22,175 bases of DNA from positions 793,908 to 816,082 of the forward strand of contig CAMPET010000004.1 of the NCBI GenBank assembly GCA_946803715.1. The letters are read 5' to 3'. The translations under genes were made by a program, and so were the position numbers. Every line of letters begins with the position of its first letter. Positions within the stretch are counted from its first letter, which is position 1. The DNA is from Beroe ovata (taxonomy: Eukaryota > Ctenophora > Nuda > Beroida > Beroidae). Shown here piece by piece: positions 1-8,548 of this stretch. The notes under the pieces were generated by a model. It was not told the origin of the DNA. It searched no databases and saw only the letters and a list, made by a program, of their open reading frames with translations.

Positions 1-29
1 ACACACACACACACACATACACACACACC
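1..29. repeat. (AC)n microsatellite at the left edge
   Basis: The window opens with AC dinucleotides interrupted once by ATAC. It lies in the intron after ZFPL1 exon 2. Together with the AC tract at the right edge it suggests that the assembly was cut at simple repeats. Confidence 0.95.
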
Positions 30-137
30 ACAAACTCGCAAAACAGTACACACAGTAATTTTTGCAAACAGATCATGATGAAGAACAGTGCACAGTGATG
101 AACAGTATCTCACTACTGTAATACCATGGTAACTCAC

Positions 138-560
138 CTGACAGGTAAGACAGGTGTAACTGGCAGGTGCTGTGGTTGGAGGGAGTGACTGTGCATGTTT
201 AGTTAGACAGTGTTTGTGAAACACGTGCAGACACAGGAGTCTGACTGTCTGTTTCCCTACCAATGCGCTGTCACATAGCCCACAGTTTGGTGTGTAGTCA
301 GAGTCTTGCAGCCACTTCAGATATGTTTGAACAATGCACTGGGAAACAGTGAAACATCAGGGAAGCCAATTTACGGTGATTGAGATGTATAAGCTATTAT
401 TCAGAATGCTGGTAGTAACTTATAGCATCAAGATTGGATCAAAATATTTTGAGTGTACCTGGGCATGGTTAGAGAGGAGACAGTGGTCACAAACATTCAC
501 ACGATGCTCAAAACAGAACAAATTAGTGACTTTCTTCAGGGGACATTTACATAGCCCCAT
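138..560 (-). CDS. ZFPL1: ZFPL1, zinc finger protein-like 1 (5' part; gene runs off the left edge)
   Basis: This is a Golgi zinc-finger protein; in vertebrates ZFPL1 is a cis-Golgi membrane protein that binds GM130. Two exons are visible on the minus strand: 560-459 (34 codons) and 338-138 (67 codons), both phase 0, separated by a 120-base GT-AG intron. Exon 1 starts [20 protein letters not shown] and continues with a VCDHCL knuckle, a near-identical match to the family N-terminus. Exon 2 reads [20 protein letters not shown], then a RING-like CxxC and [10 protein letters not shown], and ends YTCLTCQ. The donor after TCQ is CAG|GTGAGT. The proline-rich middle and C-terminal membrane anchor (human protein about 310 residues) lie outside the window. 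The start is chosen by homology; an acceptor-like TATCTAG ends two bases before the ATG. Flower lies upstream on the same strand. Confidence 0.93.
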
Positions 561-1223
561 CCCTAGATAGTTCAAAAGGTCAGAACTGAAACTTGTGTAA
601 CCGTAGCTCATGGGTACATAGATGGATTGCGAACCCTTTATGTGAAACGTACTAGCAGGTTATAAATAAATCAGAAACAATCCGAAATTTGAAAAATGAA
701 TTGAATCAATTGTTATGAACATTTAATAAAGTTGAGGAAACAGGCAGACTTTATCAACAGAAACATGCATAAAAACATTGAACAAAGAATATAATTGATT
801 CCCGCACAACCCATATTCTAACCTGCAGTTCCAAAACAGACAAATAAGTGAAAGAATCAATCGAGCATATTACAGTGAGACAAATAATAAAATCAAATTA
901 AACATTCAATAAATACAAAATTTAACTTGAACTGCTCTATTTGCGTATGTGTATATTTCACACAAAAACTGGAATAAATAAGTGAATGCACATTTTAGGA
1001 AAGAGGGTATAAAACGCTTCAATAAATACCTAATACCAAGCAATCACCATACACAGTTATTAGTCATAGACCCATTTAAATTGAATATCAAATCAGATTG
1101 ATGTCTCAGAAGAATCTTTCTTTTCTGAAATGTATCTATTCATGAACAATATCAAATCAAATCAATTCTTCCTGTCACTCTTCAACTTTCCCAAGTGTAA
1201 ATCAGCAATCTAAGATAGGCTAT
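561..1223. other. AT-rich spacer between Flower and ZFPL1
   Basis: No coding exon is supported here. The stretch should hold the Flower 3'UTR and the ZFPL1 promoter/5' region, both read on the minus strand. Several AATAAA strings lie on the plus strand (about 664-1025), which is the wrong strand for both flanking genes, so they are probably chance AT-rich sequence. I saw no canonical AATAAA for Flower on the minus strand. Confidence 0.5.
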
Positions 1224-2267
1224 TCAAGCGACAATGGCAGCTTCATCTATCTGCCTCTCATACGGGACACTATTACCGCTTTGCTGAGAAGAACCCCTGA
1301 AAATGCAAGGCAATTCAGTTTGGCTGCAAGTATTTGAAGGATGGATATTGGATATAATGTGTTTCAGGCAATTGTGCACTGATTTCAAGGGAAGCTTCCA
1401 TCTCAACCAAGCTTGGCCAGAATTAAAGCAAGCACCCTGCGCCACCACCTAAATGGTGCAACAGGTATCAATGAGTAATATTTAAGATTTTAGTATTGGA
1501 TTAGACTCACTTGGGTCCAATAGTGAGGACCATGTATGACATTCCAGCAATAAGGAACCCAATTGTCCCAATCCAACTTGATGCACTGCCACAAACTACA
1601 ATTGCTGGAATACACATCCTGCCAAAACCAGTAAGCTTAAGTAAGGAAGGCAGGGGTTTTGGAAGAAGTCAACAAGTGAACATGACATGTAGTGGAATAA
1701 GAAGAACTATTATTTCAAGGTCTACACACCCAAAGTAAAGAACCATTTTTTGCCAGTGCTTTATCCTATCCGATCTTTCATTGAGCCATTTCCCTATATC
1801 CAAAAATAAAAAGCACACTGTAGCTTCAAGTAGAAGCACACAAACACCTCCAGCCCTGTCAAAATGGAAAGAGTCTCTTAGAAAATATCTTAGAATTGAT
1901 GAACTAAGACAAAATTTAAAAGAAGAAGAAATTAGCTACTTACACCATAAAAATACCCATTGCTATACACTTAGCAGACAAGGATATGAGAACAATGATG
2001 CCACAGATTGATGCAACTGAAAATAGTTGTTGTTGTTGTTGTTTGGAGCCAATACTCACCGTTCATCCCTTCAGAATGCTTTCAAAATATTAATAGTATT
2101 GAGAAACACAATTACTATTATGTCTTGAATGGCATGGCTCATTTCAGAATAAATTACTTAGTCTCCAAACAAAGTGTTAAACACTTACCAACTGCTCCAA
2201 TTGTAGATGCAACTTTTGCTAGTGTCAATATCCAGAATTTCCCTTGCTGCTCTGGATTGTCAGCCAT
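1224..2267 (-). CDS. CACFD1: Flower/CACFD1-family four-transmembrane protein
   Basis: This is a homologue of Flower, a small synaptic-vesicle and plasma-membrane protein linked in Drosophila to presynaptic Ca2+, endocytosis and cell competition. Five exons on the minus strand: 2267-2189, 2016-1944, 1855-1730, 1618-1511, 1296-1224. All have GT-AG borders and matching phases, giving 152 residues (human about 172). The start MADNPEQQGKFW is followed by four hydrophobic segments. The family core is clear: a TM2 segment VLLLEA around Glu61, then a loop with SDRIKHWQKMVLYFGM that matches the Flower loop (VDR..W.KA..Y.GM), then a final TM pair. A hydrophilic tail ends in EAAIVA. The family LLLEAP box reads LLLEAT here. 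An acceptor-like TTATTTCTCTAG ends ten bases before the ATG. Single exons resemble fragments of transporters, but the assembled order fits only Flower. Confidence 0.87.
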
Positions 2268-2520
2268 GAGGGTCAGTCTAGAGAAATAAGCTCAAACTTG
2301 ATCAAAATGAAATATCAGACATCTATTGTGCATTACTGAATTCCCTTCACTACAACTGTTTCACATGTTGTTTCAATCAATGCAGATAACAACTATTGTA
2401 ATACACTAACATTGAAACCTCTTAAATTGCCCGTAGAAAAATTATGGTTATCAATTATGGTTATCACTGTAGGTGTCTTCCCAACTGTTGGCACCTCGCA
2501 ATCAAGATTCCACTTGCCAT

Positions 2521-2789
2521 GGATAAAATCCCACTAGCAAGGGTTGGGAGTTATCCTACAACAAAACATTATATTATTACATCTTGTTTTAGTTATATTG
2601 ATCATATCAAGAAATCTAGACCACGAGGTTCCATAGAGGCCAACCTGAAGATCATATTATCTATATTCTATGTATTTGAATGTATTTTTTAAATTAGATG
2701 TACATTAAATCAGGTGCACTAAATAAAATCTTGTAAGATATCTCCCTACCCTTGCTGGCGGGATTTTATCCCTGGCGGGATTTTATCCC
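2521..2789. mobile_element. MITE-like element with about 41-base terminal inverted repeats
   Basis: The left arm 2521-2561 begins GGATAAAATCCC. It matches the reverse complement of 2731-2771 at 36 of 41 positions by eye. The roughly 170 bases between are AT-rich with no coding capacity, typical of a small non-autonomous DNA transposon. The outer right end carries further tandem copies of the terminal motif (GGCGGGATTTTATCCCT, to about 2789), and a degenerate copy precedes the left arm. These repeats obscure the exact ends, and I could not fix a target-site duplication. Confidence 0.7.
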
Positions 2790-3074
2790 TGGCGGAATAA
2801 CAATTGCGCGCGCCGACGGCAGGGAACTGGGAAAATCATGTCGATATTTGTAGAATTTACCCTACTCTCGGTGCGCGCGATTTTCAATCCGCCCACTATG
2901 CGCTGGTGTTTACTAGGGAGCATGAAATTGGAGAGATATTCGGCGTTCGCGCGCGACGCTTTAGTTCAAAAATTCGATTACTTGCGGAATCTCGCAGAAG
3001 TTGATTCAATCATGGTTGCCTTTGATATTGGATTACCGCTGTGATCTCGTGCCAAGGCGCCAAGCCGTGACGAT

Positions 3075-3075
3075 N
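3075..3075. other. Single ambiguous base (N)
   Basis: The only N in the window, located in the GC-rich part of the spacer before TACO1. It probably marks an unresolved base or assembly uncertainty. Confidence 0.95.
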
Positions 3076-3227
3076 AAACAGTGGACAGATAACATCCGGC
3101 AAGGGTGAAATCCTACGATGTCGATATATGTCAATTTTAATCATGATAAACGACAGTCATGTCAGATTCCAATTATTATTCATCTTTACCTGGCAACGCT
3201 AGGCCATGGCCCCGGCCATTGTTTGGC

Positions 3228-3306
3228 GATGCTAGACCGCTGATGCAATGCAAGCCGCGAAAAACAAGATTCTCGACAGGGCCAGGGTCTATCATCGATC
3301 GACAAC
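3228..3306. repeat. GC-rich duplicated block, copy 1
   Basis: This starts GATGCTAGACCGCTGATG and ends TCATCGATCGACAAC. A diverged copy lies about 150 bases downstream at 3376-3469, sharing both ends and the ATTCTCGACAGGG core. The family is unknown and no RNA or protein is recognised. Confidence 0.75.
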
Positions 3307-3375
3307 CCCGGCGCGGCCAGTATGCGCGGCCCTGCTGAGCTGTAGCGTGTTGCGGCACTGTCGTGCTTGTCTGAC

Positions 3376-3469
3376 GATGCTAGATCGCTGATACACTTGA
3401 GAATAAGTTTGCGCTGCACGCGCGCAAAGCGAAATTCTCGACAGGGTCTATATATCATCGATCGACAAC
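3376..3469. repeat. GC-rich duplicated block, copy 2
   Basis: A direct repeat of 3228-3306 with a longer middle (CACGCGCGCAAAGCG insert region). A further short echo, CTGTCGTGCT, occurs at about 3358 and again at about 3468, so the whole unit appears to have been tandemly duplicated and then diverged. Confidence 0.75.
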
Positions 3470-3726
3470 TGTCGTGCTAGTTATCAATTATCAAGGCCTT
3501 CCGTAGACAGCCAAATTCCATTCGCGTCTATCCGTGCTCCGCCGCGCCTCTGCTCAGGAGGTGGCAGGAGAGAATTAATTTTCAATTTCGAGAACTTCTG
3601 TTGCTACAAATTATGTCTCATTATTATTCTGGAACAATCAAATTCATGAAACTAATATTATGCTTATTTGCTGCTCAATCTGTCCTAAGTAATTCTAATA
3701 GAAGGTGGAAATTCTATTCCTAGCAA

Positions 3727-4512
3727 ATGTTGGTTTGTGTCAGGAGCAGACTTGCCTCTCAGTTATCCAACTGTCATAGAACACTTGCTGGTCATGCACA
3801 TTGGCAAAACATTGCTAAAGAAAAGGCTGCTAGAGAAAAGAAGCAGAATGATATCAATACTAAATGGCTGCCCAGAATAAGAAAATTGGCGAGAAATGGT
3901 ACTGATTTGGAAAAGAATCGTGAATTAAAGAAGGTAGTGGATGATGCTCTAAATGGAGGAGCATTACTCCCTGCTATAAAAAAGCAGATTCATGCTTGGG
4001 AAAATCTTGATTTCAAAGAATTTCAGGTGGGGATTCAAGGTCAGAATGGTTTCATTGCAATTGTAGAATGCGCTTCTGATGCTCCTAAAAGAACTGAAAA
4101 TGAGATCCAAACATTACTAAGAAGACATAATTTGAAGTTTTCATCTGTTCAATACATGTTCGACAAAGCCAACCAAATATTGTGTACATTGCCAGAAGAC
4201 CTATCTGAGGATGAGATTGAAGAACTTGCTCTCCTTTGTGGAACTGAAAACTATGAACTTGACATTAAAGATAAAACAATTGTTTTTTCTGTTGATGAAT
4301 CTGATTCCAAGACTGCAGTCAAGGAATTGACTGATCAAGAGGTGAATATAATATCCACGTCACTAAAATATGTTCCTAAAGAATTAGTTACTATCACTGA
4401 TGATGAATCTAAACGGAGAATTCGGTTGCTGATGCAAAGCTTTTCTGATCTTTTAGAGGTTGAGAATGTGTATCATAATCTAGACAATATGGATGAAATT
4501 AAAAATGGTTAA
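3727..4512 (+). CDS. TACO1: TACO1/YebC-family mitochondrial translation activator
   Basis: An intronless 261-residue protein of the YebC/TACO1 family; in mammals TACO1 is needed for translation of mitochondrial COX1. Residues 1-20 are basic and Ser/Leu-rich (MLVCVRSRLASQLSNCHRTL), a plausible mitochondrial presequence. The family opening GHAHWQNIAKEKAAREKKQ follows at 22-40, corresponding to the GHxKW start of YebC proteins. Next come a helical block with IRKLARNGTDLEKN and the domain II/III core (EFQVGIQGQNGFIAIVECAS, then the LRRHNLKFSSVQYMFDK region). The C-terminus SFSDLLEVENVYHNLD corresponds to the family's D(V)..VY.N(I/L)... ending. The length is near human (297), although sequence is rather divergent. 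The start is the first ATG of the frame; an acceptor-like TTCTATTCCTAG ends three bases before it. SPATA7 follows 257 bases downstream on the same strand. Confidence 0.88.
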   Translation: MLVCVRSRLASQLSNCHRTLAGHAHWQNIAKEKAAREKKQNDINTKWLPRIRKLARNGTDLEKNRELKKVVDDALNGGALLPAIKKQIHAWENLDFKEFQVGIQGQNGFIAIVECASDAPKRTENEIQTLLRRHNLKFSSVQYMFDKANQILCTLPEDLSEDEIEELALLCGTENYELDIKDKTIVFSVDESDSKTAVKELTDQEVNIISTSLKYVPKELVTITDDESKRRIRLLMQSFSDLLEVENVYHNLDNMDEIKNG

Positions 4513-4665
4513 GCTGGAAAGTTGTATGAAATCAAGGTTTTATATATATTGATTCAAAATATTGCTGCAAGTAATTTGATGTTGGTAGATGTCAAATAAT
4601 GTTTTAACTCCAGCTGTGATGCCTTTTTTGATCATGAATAGTCTTTCAATGCTTAAGCAACATAC

Positions 4666-4686
4666 ATTTCATTCAGTGAATGAAAT
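4666..4686. repeat. Short perfect hairpin between TACO1 and SPATA7
   Basis: ATTTCATTC and GAATGAAAT form a perfect 9-base stem with a 3-base loop, 154 bases after the TACO1 stop and about 80 bases before the SPATA7 start. It lies in the only spacer between the two genes, which lacks AATAAA and ATTAAA. A role is not shown. Confidence 0.6.
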
Positions 4687-4769
4687 ATTTGGCAGAATAA
4701 GCTGGTTGCATGATCAAGATGGATCTTATGAGGTGTCAGGTGTTCTAGCAATTCATCTCATTTAGTAGG

Positions 4770-6173
4770 ATGGAAGAGCCTAACCTAAGTTCCATGACCC
4801 ACCTTGGAACAAAGAGCTCTGTGTTCCATCCTACTCAAATGGGTGCAGGAAGCCAGCAGGAAATATTCAGACACATGAAACGCCACTATGACAGACTGGG
4901 GCGGGTAACTGCCGCCACAGATACAACACCCCCTGCTGCATTTGTGAAATCAACCCTAGGTAATGTCAAATTTTTATGTTTATTGCTTAACTAACGATTT
5001 TACTGCAGATTAGTGGGGTTGGATTGCTTTATCATCACTCTTTTCTTCTTAGCTCGAGATAGAAAGAAGAAACATCCTCTGGCAGACAATTTTAAGATTC
5101 CTGTGACTTCAAAACTGGTTCAAGTATGTCACCAGTCTCGTGACTTGTCTTATAGATATCTTGATCCGAATTTTTACTAACAATTAAGTGCTTTCAGGAA
5201 CATATGGATCATGAGAGCTCTCACATGGATGCTATCTCTCTTCCCACCAAAGACTCTGATGTTCAGAGTATTCTGAGACGAATGCCCGAACTTCAGGCTA
5301 CCCTCAAGTTCAAATCCTGTAAGAATACTGTATAATATGATTGGTTATGTCGGACTGACATTGTCAGTATATATTTAACCTGAAGCTAAATATCAACTAA
5401 GCACGATAACCACTTCCTGTCTGTTAGCTGAAGAGATGGAGGATCACACATGGAATGAAGCTGATGAAGATGTCGAGACTGAGGGGGTTCCTGCTGCTTT
5501 CCATGACAATTATATCCCAAAGAATAGAAACAGTGTCGACATGAACAGGATGCCAGTAACTCCACGAACAGCAATGTCTTTCGCTGAACAGTAAGAACTT
5601 TTCATCTAAATACATGTGTGGAATCCAATAAATCAACCATGCAGGATAATGGCTAGTATAGGCACCTACTAGATTATTTTTTTTCATTCTTGATTATCCA
5701 TTACTAACGTTGATGCCAGAAATCCCAGTGATTTGGAAGGAAGATATCTCAAGTTTGTTTCAGACATTACAAGGGATGTCCTTGCTTCGTCTATATCTAG
5801 CGACAGGTGAGATGTTATCACCCAATAGATAACTGAATCTTTAGAGAAGGCTCGCCAATTCCCCATATTCATAGAAAATAGATTGACCAATTGAATTTGA
5901 GCTTATAAATGTCAGCCATGTCACGCGAATTAGAAGACTAGTGACTCTTCTCCCAGCTCCAATAACACCATTCTCTATTAGTTTTCAAGGAATTGATGAG
6001 CTTGCTCCCAGTCTAATATTCAGACTAGATATATTGGGGTAACACTAGGTGATTGCAGGGCCCTCAACATGCTGTTTGAACGACACATTGATCAAAACAA
6101 AGCAACACTGAACGAGGCCATTATGCGAGATAGAGTCAGAGATCTGAAAGTGAAACTCAACATTAAATCTTGA
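4770..6173 (+). CDS. SPATA7: SPATA7 homologue (compact form)
   Basis: In vertebrates SPATA7 is a ciliary transition-zone/connecting-cilium protein that interacts with RPGRIP1. Six exons: 4770-4959, 5053-5123, 5198-5318, 5428-5590, 5720-5806, 6059-6173. Phases are consistent and give 248 residues. Three islands match the vertebrate protein: an N-terminal HLGTKSSVFHPTQMG followed by HMKRHYDRL (like HLSTKSNAF...KNHMAVHYNKI), a middle MPVTPRTAMSFAEQ (like LPFTPRT...), and a C-terminal FVSDITRDVL with LNMLFERHIDQNKATLNEA (like FIEDVTDEIL...LERLFERHIKQNK). The linkers are acidic or polar and much shorter than in human (about 600 residues). Introns contain good branch-point-like TACTAAC strings. An acceptor-like CTCATTTAG ends four bases before the ATG. 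Confidence 0.86.
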
Positions 6174-7108
6174 TTCCAGAAACACAGTACCCTAATTTGT
6201 GTTGAAGTTGAAAATTCCATCAAAACATACGTATTCAAGATGTAATCCAAGATATTCATGATAGCATGGAATGTGTGCGTTAGTTGGGTACAGTACATTT
6301 TACAGTATTTTCAAAGGTTTGACAGTGAAGTTACATGTCATACGAGTGTGCTACTTAATACAATGTTATCATCATAAGCTATAATCATTCTAGTGTTATC
6401 ATGTTATATTAAGGGTTTATTAAGGGTTGGTGTACAATGTATTTTGGTTTGGAGTTTGAAACTTAGGCATTACTGATTCTTTATGCTGATTCCCCTGATT
6501 CATTGCTATGCTGATTAAAAATTTTTGTTATGATGTGTTAATACTGATAACCTTAATCAAAATAGAGATTTTTGCTAGAAATTTGCTGAAACAGTTGTAA
6601 AAAGAATTTTAAAGGCTAAATTTGAATGCATTTCATCCTAAATGTTATGATTAATCGATTTGCTACTTTTTCGTATCTTTGATAAGCGTTCATCTAAAAA
6701 TTTTATTGGGTTATGACGTTGGTGACAACAGTAAAAAGTTAGAAGCATGCAAGATAACCAAATTAAAAATGAATTAATGCTTTGATTGGAAATTGGACCT
6801 TAACCATTGATTGACCATGTGATATTTATAGAAAGTTAATAATCATTAATCGGTATATCATAAGCAGATCAGACGATTTTACAGTTGTAAATACAATATC
6901 AGTAGTGTAAATAGTAGTTGATGTTTATATTTAATATTGTATAGAAGCTAAGCTAATCTCGTTTTATATTTAAATCTTGGAGTGATCATTTGACTCTAAG
7001 GGCCGCTGCTGCAATGTGTCATCGTATATCCCAGCTTATTGTAAAATCCTGTCTATCAAACTGACCCTGCATTCCCCATCCCTCCGTTAGCTAAGGTCTC
7101 TAGTAAAG
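6174..7108. other. AT-rich spacer between SPATA7 and CKS1
   Basis: No coding exon was found on either strand. It should contain the SPATA7 3'UTR (a possible ATTAAA at 6514-6519) and the CKS1 promoter. The last 30 bases before CKS1 are pyrimidine-rich with two acceptor-like AG sites (CCTCCGTTAG and GGTCTCTAG). Confidence 0.5.
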
Positions 7109-7509
7109 ATGTCTGCCAATGACATGAGTTACAGTGAGAAGTATGCGGACAACAAATACGAGTACCGTCACGTTACCATTCCCAAAGAGCTTGTCAAGAG
7201 ACTACCCAAGAGACTCATGACAGAGGATGAGTGGAGGAGATTCGGAGTCCAGCAGAGCAGAGGTAGGAGTCCATGTTTGTCTTTGTGGGTAGAGTCCTGA
7301 GACTTTGCAGTAGATGGTCCATTCGAATTTGTTGGAATGATGGACAAATCAAAGTATCTATGAAAGAATGAAGTTTGTTAATAATTAATGAGAAATAACG
7401 ATGTTCATGATTAACTAATTCCGTTTCAGGTTGGGAACATTACATGATCCACACACCAGAACCCCAAATTCTCTGCTTCAGGAGAAGTCTCAACTATACA
7501 GCTCAGTAA
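7109..7509 (+). CDS. CKS1: CKS1, cyclin-dependent kinase regulatory subunit
   Basis: A small CDK-binding adaptor that docks phosphorylated substrates to cyclin-CDK and is needed for cell-cycle transitions. Two exons, 7109-7262 and 7430-7509, joined in phase 1 inside SRG|W, give 77 residues (human 79). Diagnostic motifs are YSEKYADNKYEYRHV, LMTEDEWRRFGVQQS, GWEHYMIH and the hinge HTPEPQILCFRR. The anion-binding set known in the family is intact: Lys11, Arg20, Ser50, Trp53, Arg70. The C-terminus (SLNYTAQ) diverges from the human PLPKKPKK tail. An acceptor-like TCTCTAG ends five bases before the ATG. A 20-base perfect palindrome lies 156 bases after the stop. Confidence 0.97.
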
Positions 7510-7652
7510 CTATGGTAGCCTGTGTCATCAAGTTAGAGCTTTATCAACTATATTCATACCGAACCATTGCCTTCATTCAAAGCGGTTCATCATTCTTTCA
7601 GCTTCATATCAAGCTAATGTCGGCAGGGACAAGTTGATTGCTCTATGCCCAT

Positions 7653-7685
7653 ATAAGGAAATAGTTTATTCCTTATAAGGAATAA
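7653..7685. repeat. Palindrome and alternative hairpin in the presumed CKS1 3'UTR
   Basis: Positions 7666-7685 read TTATTCCTTATAAGGAATAA, a perfect 20-base palindrome. An extra ATAAGGAA at 7653-7660 can pair with TTCCTTAT at 7669-7676, so two mutually exclusive stems are possible in RNA. No function is shown. Confidence 0.7.
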
Positions 7686-8170
7686 GAGGGTGATTAATTC
7701 CCGTCAATCATTGCTTCTCTCATTGGAGATGAAACATCTGCTACCTTCATATAACATACAAAGGCCGGGTGCTTTTTTAAATCAACCTTTTTGCTATTTA
7801 ATTTTTATGTTGATTTTTCTTTGTTCTTGAATGATGTTCTATATTTATAACCATGAAGTTTGGGCATCGGACTTTCCCAACGTCCATACTTAAGAGCTCA
7901 AGAGTAACACGTTTGCCCAATTTCATATGACACTTATCCATGTCATTGTGACCTTATTTTATCAGTGTTAGGAATAGCTTCTCAAAAAATCTACCCTCTC
8001 ATATCTACGATCTACGTGATAGGGGGCTGTTCTGAAGTGAAAAACAAGATTTATTTGTAATTTAAAGGGCTAAATACATAAATTATTGTGTGCAAAGTAC
8101 CAAGCCTGTTTATAATGAAGCAATTTTCCAAAGTTCCAAGGGAGATCGTGTAACCTGTATATTGTATAAC

Positions 8171-8176
8171 AATAAA
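8171..8176 (+). terminator. Candidate polyadenylation signal for CKS1
   Basis: The only canonical AATAAA noticed on the plus strand between CKS1 and eIF5B, followed by a T-rich stretch. It would give a 3'UTR of roughly 670 bases. No cleavage-site evidence. Confidence 0.4.
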
Positions 8177-8282
8177 CTTTTTTGCTTACATTTGAAAGTC
8201 CTTTTCGCTTATCTCTGATATGTGAATCAAACACATTTATTAAATAGTTCATGGATTGGACGATTGAATAAGAGTCGCATAA

Positions 8283-8452
8283 GTTACGATGAGAGAGAGT
8301 TAGTTAATTCTCTTTTAATTGCAATCAATTTCGTCGTTCAACGACATCGTCAGGCTCAAATTTGAATGTAGTAAGTAGTGTTGATAAGTTTTAAAACTTT
8401 TCACTTGTAAACAGAGTCAAAAGAGAATTAACTAACTCTCTCTCATCGTAAC
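8283..8452. mobile_element. 170-base MITE with perfect 34-base terminal inverted repeats
   Basis: Positions 8283-8316 begin GTTACGATGAGAGAGAGTTA and are the exact reverse complement of 8419-8452. The 102-base interior has no coding capacity and contains a small GTCGTTCAACGAC palindrome. Perfect arms suggest recent insertion. No clear target-site duplication is seen at the edges. The element ends 96 bases before the eIF5B start codon, so it lies in its promoter or 5' leader. Confidence 0.9.
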
Positions 8453-8548
8453 ATTTATTAAAACAATGAAGTTTCTTTCAAATTTTTTCAGAATTCCTCG
8501 GACCACATGCTGCATTATTATCCTTTTGTAGGTCCCTTATGTGTTGCA

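Larger units (their letters stand above)
2268..3726. other. Divergent spacer between Flower (-) and TACO1 (+)
   Basis: This 1.46 kb stretch should contain the promoters of both flanking genes. It holds a MITE-like element (2521-2771), CpG- and GCGC-rich sequence at about 2795-3050, a single N at 3075, and two diverged copies of a GC-rich block (3228-3306 and 3376-3469). Open frames here show no recognisable domain and are read through repeats. Confidence 0.6.
7510..8548. other. Spacer between CKS1 and eIF5B
   Basis: It holds the CKS1 3'UTR with a perfect palindrome (7666-7685) and a likely AATAAA at 8171-8176, then the eIF5B promoter/5' region containing a 170-base MITE (8283-8452). Two acceptor-like sites (AATTTTTTCAG near 8490 and TATCCTTTTGTAG near 8531) precede the eIF5B ATG. 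No coding exon is supported. Confidence 0.6.

Noticed and set aside
130-172. Cluster of CACCTG/CAGGTG E-boxes
   Set aside because: The cluster is at least partly explained by the end of ZFPL1 exon 2 and its donor (minus strand ..ACCTGTCAG|GTGAGT), so a regulatory reading is unsupported.
334-570. 78-residue plus-strand frame
   Set aside because: Antisense to ZFPL1 exon 1, whose match to the family is nearly complete.
1511-2267. SLC22-like transporter reading of the minus-strand exons
   Set aside because: Single exons loosely resembled transporter helices, but no sugar-transporter ELYPT/RxG motif was present. Once the 1855-1730 exon was found, the whole matched Flower.
2804-3044. Two overlapping plus-strand frames (66 and 68 residues)
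   Set aside because: They lie in GC-rich spacer next to a MITE, have no recognisable domain and no splice support.
3176-3458. Minus-strand frames of 60 and 90 residues
   Set aside because: They run through the duplicated GC-rich block and simply repeat themselves; no coding signature.
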